A stretch of 64,000 nt of DNA from Phascolarctobacterium_A succinatutens_B (GTDB lineage: Bacteria; Bacillota; Negativicutes; Acidaminococcales; Acidaminococcaceae), in the NCBI RefSeq assembly GCF_958453765.1, contig NZ_CAUDZA010000003.1, positions 62,001-126,000 of the forward strand. The letters run 5' to 3'. Position 1 is the first letter of the stretch. Each line of letters starts with the position of its first letter. The translations under genes were made by a program, and so were the position numbers. Under the pieces are notes generated by a model that worked only from the letters and a program-made list of their open reading frames with translations, was not told the DNA's origin and did no database searches. Shown here piece after piece: positions 51,161 to 59,278 of the stretch.

Positions 51161-53827
51161 TCACTTAGTATAAGCTGAAACTTTACCAAACCTATTTATA
51201 AAGTCAGATAACCCGACATATCTTTTTTGTATCAAATTATATTTTCCAGTATTGGGTTTCACAAAATTTGCATCAAAAATACATACAGTCTTTGTATTAG
51301 AATTGTAAGAAACAAAAATCATAGAATGTTGAGAAGTGTTGTTGCTTCTACAACCTTGCATAAAATCGCCTGGTTTAAGTGACTGGAAAAAGGTATGTAA
51401 ATTATTATAGTTCGTATAGCTTAAAGAAGCTACTTCCTTTACACCAGGTTCTCTATTATAAATTACATATTTATTAGGCGTATAACCATAACCACAAATA
51501 GAACCATGCAATTGTTTAAAAATGTAATTTGCAAATCCTAAACATTCTTTACCCTTTAATACATTATAATTTCTGTTATCCCATTTTCTCCCAACCCAAT
51601 TATTCATCAAAGAATTAAGAGTTTCATTATTAGGAGGAACTGACAATTCTTTAAATATCTCCCTCGTTACCCAACCTTCTTTCATACCACCACTATTCGT
51701 TTTATAACGGATATGGTACGAGCTTCCGGTTTCACCAAAAACAGTAACAGGATCTGCTGTATCTACGCGTCCTTTTTTCACTGTCAAATTTGCATTTTCA
51801 AAAACATCACAGTTACGCTTAGGCCATTCACGCCATTCATTATATCTTTCATCTTCACCCGGTTCCCTGCGTTCTAATTTCCACTTCTGCGCAGCAGAAC
51901 CATTGTATTGGAATAATTGTATCTTGGTATTATTCGCACTGCTACCACCGGAAACATCTAAAACACCATTAACGTTTTTAGGCTGAATAATATAATAGCC
52001 ATTACCTGCATCAAGGAATCTGAACTCCTGGCAAAAACCGCTATAATCCCATAAAGTTATCGGATTGCCATTTGCATTGGAGCCATTGTGGTTATTCAAA
52101 GCTAAACCAGAATTTTCTGCAGTAATTTTATAATACCCATTATTTAATTTAGTAACCTGCCATTTTTGATGGCTTTTCTGCTTATGATTCTGCGAATTCT
52201 TGCTATATATTACAACAGGTACACTACGGTCTTTGCTGGCATTTAAAACTGTAAGCTCGGAATTAGGCGCACACTGCGGCTGAATTGAATATAATCCATT
52301 ATCCACATTTACAGGCACCGGAGCAGCAGAGGTCTGAATAAATCTCCATTTTTGATAATTGTTATTTTCTCTGCTCCAAACAACTACATTAGTCTGAGCA
52401 GCTGCACTGTTATTAGCACACGCTACAGCAATACCTTCCTTTGCCAATGGTTCAATGAATACTCCGGCATCGTTGTTACGTCTTATTGCTCTAAACTTTT
52501 GACATTTGCCGTTAGCTGCTTCTTTTTCATACTGCCATATATTACTGCCGTTACTTGTTTTTCCAAATCCTAAATCCACATAACCATTACAGCCTGTTCT
52601 AAGCGTAAAATAGCCATTACCAACATTATTAACGTAAAATCTCTGCGCTACACTACCATTGCTATTGTACAGCTTAATATTTACTTCGTTACCTTCTCTG
52701 GCGCCATCTACGTCAAGACGCATACGTTCATTAGCCAACGGAGCAATTTCGTACCAACCATTCTGTATATTAACGACTGTATAATTTTCAGCTACAGGTG
52801 GTTTCATGCTATTCAATTTTGTACGTAATTGTGATAAATCTGTTGACGTAAATTTCTTATCGTCGTTCATATCTGCATTATAATGATAAAAGCCAGATAC
52901 CTTCTGTCCAATCACATATTGACTAAGCAATTTATAGTCTGCTTCGTCAATCTTGCCATCTCTATTTACATCGCCCTTTAAAATCGGTTTCGGAGGATTA
53001 AGAAAATTCACAAGCAGATTATAATCAACATAATTTATAATTCCATCATTATTCATATCTGCATCTTTTTTATTGATAGCTGTAGCACTATTTCGCAAAT
53101 ATTGTTCTAACAATTTTAAGTCATCACTATTAACGCTGCCATCACCATTTACGTCACCTTTTAATCCTGTACTGGAAATGGTACTAGAAACTGTATTTGA
53201 AGCATTTATCCATCCAATAGCTCTATACTGCCCTTTACCATACGAATATACCTGTTGCATACTTCCCTGTTGAGCTAATATTTTATAAGTGCGTCCCTTA
53301 CCCATCGTATACATTACCTTAGATTTGGAAACATCAGTATATAAAGGCATAGGTGCTGTTGCAGTTTTTACCGCTAAACTATCCACTCTAAGAATATTTT
53401 GACCTGCGCTTAAATCAGAAGCCTTAACATAAATTTTTGTATCTTTATTTTGTTTATTAAAATAAGTCACCTGCGCAAATCCATTGCTATATACATAAAC
53501 ATCCAAAAAATAGGCATTGCTTTCACAATAACCAACTTCATTGACATTAAAATATCTTGCTATTTTTCCTGAAGTCAGTGATGTATATACAGGTATCTGA
53601 TTTTTTATCGGGTTAGCAATCAAAACATTTAAAACTTCTCTAGGTTGAGCTACCTTAGCTGATGCATTAGCTTCATTAGCGTTATAATTATAACCACCGG
53701 TACGTGCATTATATATATTAGCATTAGGATTTGCCGTGGTAATATTCAACCCACTAGCATATACTTCCATAGAACCGCTAATAAGCATAGTCGTTAACAA
53801 TGCTAAGATTTTTTTGTTATTTTTCAT
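51161..53827 (-). CDS. Large exported dockerin/ricin-lectin/cysteine-amidase protein
   Basis: The 888-residue protein has a signal peptide (1-25), two SH3-like segments (about 68-140 and 150-212), two dockerin type I modules (about 222-278 and 284-342; calcium loops GDVNGDGSVNSDD, DMNNDGIINYVD, GDVNRDGKIDEAD), two ricin-B-type beta-trefoils (about 353-499 and 509-655, with repeated QKWRF/QKWKL ends), another SH3-like segment (about 672-728) and a C-terminal NlpC/P60- or CHAP-like domain. Its likely catalytic residues are Cys762 (KECLGFANYIF), His834 (SQHSMIFVSY) and Asp852 (FDANF). It may bind glycans and cut peptidoglycan or isopeptide bonds outside the cell. ATG 53827 fits AAGGAG at ten bases. 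Confidence 0.83.
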   Translation of the reverse strand: MKNNKKILALLTTMLISGSMEVYASGLNITTANPNANIYNARTGGYNYNANEANASAKVAQPREVLNVLIANPIKNQIPVYTSLTSGKIARYFNVNEVGYCESNAYFLDVYVYSNGFAQVTYFNKQNKDTKIYVKASDLSAGQNILRVDSLAVKTATAPMPLYTDVSKSKVMYTMGKGRTYKILAQQGSMQQVYSYGKGQYRAIGWINASNTVSSTISSTGLKGDVNGDGSVNSDDLKLLEQYLRNSATAINKKDADMNNDGIINYVDYNLLVNFLNPPKPILKGDVNRDGKIDEADYKLLSQYVIGQKVSGFYHYNADMNDDKKFTSTDLSQLRTKLNSMKPPVAENYTVVNIQNGWYEIAPLANERMRLDVDGAREGNEVNIKLYNSNGSVAQRFYVNNVGNGYFTLRTGCNGYVDLGFGKTSNGSNIWQYEKEAANGKCQKFRAIRRNNDAGVFIEPLAKEGIAVACANNSAAAQTNVVVWSRENNNYQKWRFIQTSAAPVPVNVDNGLYSIQPQCAPNSELTVLNASKDRSVPVVIYSKNSQNHKQKSHQKWQVTKLNNGYYKITAENSGLALNNHNGSNANGNPITLWDYSGFCQEFRFLDAGNGYYIIQPKNVNGVLDVSGGSSANNTKIQLFQYNGSAAQKWKLERREPGEDERYNEWREWPKRNCDVFENANLTVKKGRVDTADPVTVFGETGSSYHIRYKTNSGGMKEGWVTREIFKELSVPPNNETLNSLMNNWVGRKWDNRNYNVLKGKECLGFANYIFKQLHGSICGYGYTPNKYVIYNREPGVKEVASLSYTNYNNLHTFFQSLKPGDFMQGCRSNNTSQHSMIFVSYNSNTKTVCIFDANFVKPNTGKYNLIQKRYVGLSDFINRFGKVSAYTK

Positions 53828-53841
53828 AATCACGCAACTCC

Positions 53842-54597
53842 TTATCTTCTACGTCTTGCTGTACCATCCATCTTAGCCAAAATGCCCATCTTGCCATATA
53901 CTAAATCATCGGCAGCTTTAGCAATAGCATTATGTACTTGCTCTTGGCTTACATTTTCTGTGCCAAACTTTACAGTATGAGTAGTTCTATTACTAGACGA
54001 ATCAGTTCCATCTGCATCATAATAAGAATCACTGCCAGTTTTTAACTGTTTCCATTTTATTTCATTATAGGTACTAGTCGATTCGCCTTTACCTCTTGCA
54101 GCTAGAACAATACGGCCTGTTTCAACATCAATAAAACGAGCAACAACATTTGCGATAACTGTATGCTGATTATTGCCAATACCACCAATCGTATTGTTAT
54201 CATAACCTATAGTTTTTTCTTTCAAGCTACAGCCAACAACACTGCCATATAATATGTACTTAACACCCGTTAATCTGCCAATCTGTACAGCAGTTGCAGG
54301 ATTAACCATTCCCGTCAGATTCAAATGATGTTCACTCATAATTGCCTGCATCTGTTCACGTTCGATAATAGAAAATCTATCACTATCAAGCAAAGCATCA
54401 AGCACATAATCCGACGCTACTCCAGCATCGGTCAAAGAAATTTGTCCTTGTACTCCTGAATCTGCATTAGTAGAAACCGAAGCATGATTACTAAACGGCA
54501 TAATAGCTATATTCGGATAATTCCCCAATCCTGCAAAACATGTTGAACTAATCAACACGCTCACCAACAAAACAACTTGCATCAAAATTTTTCTCAC
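53842..54597 (-). CDS. CsgG-like exported protein, type 1 (copy B)
   Basis: The protein of about 251 residues has a signal peptide (cut near CFA-GLG) and the CsgG-like core IAIMPFSNHASV, SDYVLDALLDSDRFSIIEREQMQAIMSEHHL, IGRLTGVKYILYGSVVGCS and RFIDVETGRIVLAARGKGES, the closest to canonical CsgG of the four. The C-terminal VKFGTENVSQEQVHNAIAKAADDL matches copy A. The start is uncertain: AGGAG at 54611-54607 serves GTG 54597 best (GTG 54603 or ATG 54618 are alternatives, the last overlapping the upstream gene). It ends 14 bases before the dockerin protein. Confidence 0.8.
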   Translation of the reverse strand: MRKILMQVVLLVSVLISSTCFAGLGNYPNIAIMPFSNHASVSTNADSGVQGQISLTDAGVASDYVLDALLDSDRFSIIEREQMQAIMSEHHLNLTGMVNPATAVQIGRLTGVKYILYGSVVGCSLKEKTIGYDNNTIGGIGNNQHTVIANVVARFIDVETGRIVLAARGKGESTSTYNEIKWKQLKTGSDSYYDADGTDSSSNRTTHTVKFGTENVSQEQVHNAIAKAADDLVYGKMGILAKMDGTARRRR

Positions 54598-54614
54598 TAT
54601 CACGCATCTCCTAA

Positions 54615-55451
54615 TCATTTATCAGCTTTCCTATATTTTTTAGGAATTTCAAATACGGACATATCCGGTATTTCTGTAGAAAATTCCAGCACATCTCTTA
54701 ATCTGCTCAACTTCAACTCATGCTCATCATCATAAAAATTAAACGCCATAAATTTCAGTTCTTTGGTATCTGTATCAAAGAAAAACCAATGCTCTATTTT
54801 ATCAGAGCCACCATATTTATACATTTCAGCTATGTAATCTTTGCCAAACAGCTTGACTAAATTACATCTTTCCGGAAGCTTTACACCATTCTTTTTATCA
54901 GTTAAATACATCACAGAATCACCATACAAATAGCTGTACTCATGTATACCAAATTTCTGATGTCCACTTTTATCTGGTTCGCTATTTATACGCTTATTTT
55001 TTTCATATCTGAAGCCGTCAATCTCTAGTACCTTTTTCACAACCTTTTTCTTGCCTTTTGTTTCTAGATAATAGCTTGCGCCATTATTGAAAGCAGCAGT
55101 AATATATTCTAAATCGCCGCTAAAACCTGTTTTAAAAATGTGTTTACCACCGGGATTAATAAAATTTTTGTTTTCTACTGTCTTTAAATACGATGTCCCT
55201 TTAACAGAAAATTTTTGTCTATACGCTTCCGAAGGTAATTCGCCCTTATAAACATTACCTATCTGCAAATCAGCTGACCGCGCCCAAGAATGTACATAAT
55301 GCTCTTGCTGATACTTTGCCTGACTGGTTGCAATCGAAGAAATAACGGAACCCAGAAAACCACCAAATCCAGCTTCGGCTTTCGGCATAGCACTCGCGCT
55401 AAATAACATGCTTGCCGTTAATACACCACAAATCATTTTCTTCACAAACAT
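54615..55451 (-). CDS. Exported LolA-like protein p3
   Basis: The 278-residue protein has a signal peptide (cut near AEA-GFG) and a short glycine-rich helix (FGGFLGSVISSIATSQ). The body is beta-rich, with paired Tyr/Lys strands, and ends STEIPDMSVFEIPKKYRK, the kind of ending seen in LolA/LppX-like and related outer-membrane carrier folds. It is the most divergent of the five and lacks the YRN-SGNYYVEY motif. Function unknown. ATG 55451 follows AAGGGG closely; GTG two codons later is also possible. Confidence 0.58.
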   Translation of the reverse strand: MFVKKMICGVLTASMLFSASAMPKAEAGFGGFLGSVISSIATSQAKYQQEHYVHSWARSADLQIGNVYKGELPSEAYRQKFSVKGTSYLKTVENKNFINPGGKHIFKTGFSGDLEYITAAFNNGASYYLETKGKKKVVKKVLEIDGFRYEKNKRINSEPDKSGHQKFGIHEYSYLYGDSVMYLTDKKNGVKLPERCNLVKLFGKDYIAEMYKYGGSDKIEHWFFFDTDTKELKFMAFNFYDDEHELKLSRLRDVLEFSTEIPDMSVFEIPKKYRKADK

Positions 55452-55466
55452 CTACCCCTTTGCTAA

Positions 55467-56171
55467 TTAAAATTTTAAAACGCCTTTTTTCATATCCTCA
55501 CTCATCTGTTTCATCACTTTTTTACTGATTTTTTCCAGTGCTTCCACAAACAACTGATTATTAAGCTCATCTGATCCGATGGCAACACCTTTGTATTTCC
55601 ATAAACTTTCCTTGGAAGCTCCTCTTTGTTGCGTCAACCAAATAACCTCACCGGTATCAGCTTTAATCAGACGAATAGTGACAACAGCATCAAGATACGG
55701 AGCTTTGTAGGAAAAATCATATGCTGGGAAAGGTGACATAAAGCTGCTTTCACCTGTGCCAAGGTAATCTATTGAACCATGCAGTAAATACTCGGCATGA
55801 TGTGCTTCTCCTAAATATTTTGTTTTATCAGGATTAGCCTTGTCTCCTATTCTTTGCAAACAGGCTTGTCCTGCAACACCATCATAGATGGCATCAAAAT
55901 CATCTGAGCCAACAATATTATCTACATTTGTACCATTCAAACTCTGCTCCGCGATAACAGCTTCCTTCACTGTGCTGCGTTCCATTAAATCAATTTCAGA
56001 GAAATTCATTATATCGGATAGCAGCAACTCCTCCATAACTCCTGCTGTCTGCCAACTTTTGTACGGAGTATTATCATCAAACGATATAATTACCATGCTA
56101 ACATTAGCGAAGCAAATTGAAGAAATGCTCATACACAGTATTAGAACTTGTAAGGTTTTACTTATCTTCAT
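55467..56171 (-). CDS. CsgG-like exported protein, type 2 (copy D)
   Basis: The protein of about 234 residues has a signal peptide (cut near CFA-NVS) and a CsgG-like core: MVIISFDDNTPYKSWQTAGVMEELLLSDIMNFSEIDLMER, AEYLLHGSIDYLGTG and VTIRLIKADTGEVIWLTQQRG. It aligns with copy C (48564) but lacks that protein's glycine-rich insertion. C-terminal helix ISKKVMKQMSEDMKKG is amphipathic. It lies between exported proteins p2 and p3. The start at ATG 56171 is chosen over the upstream TTG. Confidence 0.75.
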   Translation of the reverse strand: MKISKTLQVLILCMSISSICFANVSMVIISFDDNTPYKSWQTAGVMEELLLSDIMNFSEIDLMERSTVKEAVIAEQSLNGTNVDNIVGSDDFDAIYDGVAGQACLQRIGDKANPDKTKYLGEAHHAEYLLHGSIDYLGTGESSFMSPFPAYDFSYKAPYLDAVVTIRLIKADTGEVIWLTQQRGASKESLWKYKGVAIGSDELNNQLFVEALEKISKKVMKQMSEDMKKGVLKF

Positions 56172-56185
56172 TACCAAATCACCAA

Positions 56186-56947
56186 CTACATCTTCACATC
56201 AAAGCGCTTGCTATTTACATTGTTGTCAAACTGCTTAAATTCCACAACAACTGCCTTAGCTTCATCGAATTGATAGTCACCAAAGCCATCATTTTTTACC
56301 ATCTGCTTATGTTGATTCTTTATGCACATTTTAAGCTGTCCATCTGCATAGCACATACGCAAAACACCAGCTATAGGCTCAACCAAATCATAATCGTCAT
56401 AATCATATACAATACCATTTTTCTGCCACTTGCCGCTTTGCTTATATTGAACCTTATACCGTTTCAGTTCTCCGGTAGCTTCTGTTATCGGTCCCAGCAT
56501 AGAGAATATTTCGTCATGTATTCCCTGTATCTCATTATGATATGATTCAAAAACCATAGCTGGTCCAAACCAACGTTCCATAGTACTTTTATCCCAACCT
56601 ATACTATCAACATCTATGGGCTTTTTACTGAATGTATAATGGTAATACTCTTTTTGCGGTTCGTTATAGCGTTTGAGTAAATAGTAGTTTTGCTTTTTTT
56701 CTCCTGTCTTTTCAACATATATATGAATATATTTTTTATCACCTAACTGCGCCAAAACAGCTTCTTTACGCAAGCTTTCCTGCTTCTCATTGATGTGATT
56801 GTTATAGCTCACGTTACTCACAATTTCATAATTGCCACTGCTAATTAAATTAATATAATGTTGTATAGAAATCTGTTGAGCACTACAATTATTACTTGCT
56901 AGTATACAACACCCAGCAACTATTAAATATTTCAAGAAGCAACCCAT
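56186..56947 (-). CDS. Exported LolA-like protein p2
   Basis: The 253-residue protein begins with a hydrophobic signal containing several cysteines (GCCILASNNCSA); no canonical lipobox fits, so cleavage after CSA is more likely. HYINLISSGNYEIVSNVSY repeats the motif of p4 and p5. The rest is beta-rich with many Tyr and Lys. Unrecognised family. It directly abuts p1 (no intergenic base) and has GAGG upstream of its ATG. Confidence 0.58.
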   Translation of the reverse strand: MGCFLKYLIVAGCCILASNNCSAQQISIQHYINLISSGNYEIVSNVSYNNHINEKQESLRKEAVLAQLGDKKYIHIYVEKTGEKKQNYYLLKRYNEPQKEYYHYTFSKKPIDVDSIGWDKSTMERWFGPAMVFESYHNEIQGIHDEIFSMLGPITEATGELKRYKVQYKQSGKWQKNGIVYDYDDYDLVEPIAGVLRMCYADGQLKMCIKNQHKQMVKNDGFGDYQFDEAKAVVVEFKQFDNNVNSKRFDVKM

Positions 56948-57841
56948 CTACTCTACCTCAAATTCTTCGATTGCATAATCATCAATCACATTAAAAATGC
57001 TATCATCTTCTAAGTTATGCAAATTATTAACCTTATTTAAAAAGTCAAAATGCTTGTCTTTGTTGCAATCGTAATATTGTTTGCTTATAGCATCTGAAAA
57101 GCAGATTAACGCCCCATCTTTGTAAAATAACTGATAGTACCAAGTTTCACCAATCGGCGAACCATATTCATTTGTTTTTTGATAAGTATAAGTTTCACAA
57201 ATCGTATCTTGCCCCATAGTATGTTTGGGTTCAGAACTTATTAGCGTAACTGCCCCTGTTTCCTCTGCTGGAAACAAAATACTATTAAATATCGTCGGAA
57301 TTATCATATTCACGCACATTATTTGTGACAATCTAGGCTTATCATTGATTTTTTCAGCAGTTGTCCAATAGCCACAAGCATTATATCTATCTAAAGCATA
57401 GATTTTTCCATCTTTGATCACATTGATATCTTCATTTTGTATGTCGACAATACTGCTATTATAAAAATAACCAAAACTCAACGGAAACATTTGCACATTC
57501 GCTATAACACTTTCACGATATGAACTCAACTCTTCAGCAGTCAATTTTCTGCCATAAGAAACTGCTTTTTCTTTTCGGGTACCGAAATCATTACGTTGGT
57601 AATATTTGTTATCACCTTTTTGTGCGTAAATAAATTTATCAAGATTCTGTGAAGCACTCCACATACGGGGTTTTTGGTTCTTCGCAATTTCACCTTTAGC
57701 ATCTTGTCTTGTTACCTGATATTCAATATAAAAGCTACCATCTGCATACTTCTGCTTTAAAGCATCTGTATAGCTTGCACTAACACTAGCCATAATACTA
57801 AAACTCAATAGCACCATACCAATAACTTTTCTAACATTCAT
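56948..57841 (-). CDS. Exported LolA-like protein p1
   Basis: The protein of about 297 residues has a signal peptide (cut near VSA-SYT) and LKQKYADGSFYIEYQVTRQD at the mature start, a divergent form of the shared motif. The body has regular beta strands (TICETYTYQKTNEYG, TWYYQLFYKDGALICFSD), as in p2, p4 and p5. No family name can be given. ATG 57841 is preferred because GAGG stands at good spacing; the longer frame would overlap the FlgT-like gene. Confidence 0.6.
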   Translation of the reverse strand: MNVRKVIGMVLLSFSIMASVSASYTDALKQKYADGSFYIEYQVTRQDAKGEIAKNQKPRMWSASQNLDKFIYAQKGDNKYYQRNDFGTRKEKAVSYGRKLTAEELSSYRESVIANVQMFPLSFGYFYNSSIVDIQNEDINVIKDGKIYALDRYNACGYWTTAEKINDKPRLSQIMCVNMIIPTIFNSILFPAEETGAVTLISSEPKHTMGQDTICETYTYQKTNEYGSPIGETWYYQLFYKDGALICFSDAISKQYYDCNKDKHFDFLNKVNNLHNLEDDSIFNVIDDYAIEEFEVE

Positions 57842-57854
57842 TTCTAATACCTCA

Positions 57855-58970
57855 TTAAGATACAAGCAATTCCATCGTATTATTCGTTATACCTTCATTA
57901 AATAACCCTAAATGGCTCTTTTCCTTCAGCATTCTCAGTAAAACATGCAGCTGCTGATTGCTTTCAATATCAATAACCGCTTTACCATTCTGATATTCGC
58001 GCATATATACACTCTGTACACCTTTGAGCTTTTGCAAATCCGTAACCAGCTCTTCCAGCTTTTCATCATCATTCACAGACGCAATTATCTGCAGACCATC
58101 AAAGGCTTTTGCTGCTTTTTTTCTTAATATCTTCCCTACTTCAACAGCAGCATTGGCAGAAGCATTTCTTAACGCTTTATTATTTGCTGTATTTTCAGAA
58201 ATATCTATTCCCTGGCCACGTACAGAAAAGGTTCCCTGTATGTTACCTGTAGCTAGCATTATAACTTTACCGGTAATATCAGCAGTCCCCCGTACAAGCT
58301 GCGTATCTGTCGCCGTTCCATCCTGCTGCATAAGATTTATCTTTGCTGCATCTACATTACTTTGTGCAAGTACCAGCACATCCACGCCAAGAGAGCTTGT
58401 ATCTCCTATTAAGTTGGTATCGCCATTATAAAGACTGCTCAGCAAAGTTGAATTTCTCAGCTTTGCCACTATATTGGCATCCATAACATGAGAAAATCCC
58501 ATGCTTAACAGCTGGCTATTTACGGATTCTTCCGTGATATCATCGTAGCTTTTTTCCGGGGAACCGTACTCGCTCACTGTCGCATTTTTAAAAACCACTA
58601 CACCAATCCGCGGATCTCCCAAGGCTTTTATCATTTCAATGCGGTTCATCAGCTGCGAATTGGGGTTGGTATTGACATCAATCTTCGCACGGACATAATA
58701 GCTGCCATTTCTTTTACCTTCATCAATTACACGCACATCCGTAATGAAGCCAACGGATTTAGCATAAATTTCATCACTTACCACCGAAACCTGACTCACC
58801 AAGGTTTCGGAATTAATATATGTACCCACAACCTGCTCTACTGCATTACGTTTGGCATCGCGCAACGCACTGTCCCTGTCTTCACCGACACCGGAAACAT
58901 CAGCAATCTGCGCATATGTAATATTATTCAATGCCAACAAAAGCATAGCTGTTACAACCTTCCATCTCAT
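57855..58970 (-). CDS. Exported FlgT-like protein
   Basis: The 371-residue protein has a signal peptide (cut near TYA-QIA) and a FlgT-N-like domain (about 22-105): VSGVGEDRDSALRDAKRNAVEQVVGTYI and VRVIDEGKRNGSYYVRAKIDVN. A CsgG/TolB-like middle follows (about 118-285), then a C-terminal small alpha/beta domain (about 290-371). FlgT builds the H-ring of Vibrio flagella; here no flagellar gene exists, so the domain must serve another envelope complex. It is the first gene of the cluster, downstream of the regulatory region at 59169-59223. GGAGGGAG precedes its ATG. Confidence 0.77.
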   Translation of the reverse strand: MRWKVVTAMLLLALNNITYAQIADVSGVGEDRDSALRDAKRNAVEQVVGTYINSETLVSQVSVVSDEIYAKSVGFITDVRVIDEGKRNGSYYVRAKIDVNTNPNSQLMNRIEMIKALGDPRIGVVVFKNATVSEYGSPEKSYDDITEESVNSQLLSMGFSHVMDANIVAKLRNSTLLSSLYNGDTNLIGDTSSLGVDVLVLAQSNVDAAKINLMQQDGTATDTQLVRGTADITGKVIMLATGNIQGTFSVRGQGIDISENTANNKALRNASANAAVEVGKILRKKAAKAFDGLQIIASVNDDEKLEELVTDLQKLKGVQSVYMREYQNGKAVIDIESNQQLHVLLRMLKEKSHLGLFNEGITNNTMELLVS

Positions 58971-59168
58971 TATAAATCTCTCCCTCCGATGTATATCTCT
59001 AATACCCGTTTTATCCCCCCACTACACAATAGCGTTTCTACGAAGTACTTGTCTATTAGTTCGCAAAGCATCGCCATATAGGGGTATCTCTTATCAATTC
59101 TCTTATATATCATTACAAAACTTCCATCATACTTTTAATTTTAACCAAATTGACATACATCTAACACA

Positions 59169-59223
59169 TGTGACAACTTTTGTGACAGGCTTTTTGCATA
59201 TTCAAGACTTTATTATTGTCACA
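59169..59223. promoter_or_regulatory. Three TGTGACA sites between regulator and exported cluster
   Basis: TGTGACA occurs at 59169-59175 and 59181-59187 as a direct repeat 12 bases apart, and inverted (TGTCACA) at 59217-59223. The last lies just before a TATAAT box (59232-59237) for the plus-strand regulator gene. This arrangement suits binding of a dimeric regulator, probably the divergent HTH protein itself. The remaining 300-base gap (58971-59278) has no gene. Confidence 0.55.
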
Positions 59224-59278
59224 AATTCGTCTATAATATAAATATTGATGATGAACTATTTTAGGAAGGGTTTTGCTT

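Noticed and set aside
45443..58970. Curli secretion operon
   Set aside because: CsgG-like proteins are present, but there are no CsgA/CsgB repeat proteins, CsgE or CsgF, and the CsgG-like proteins lack lipoboxes.
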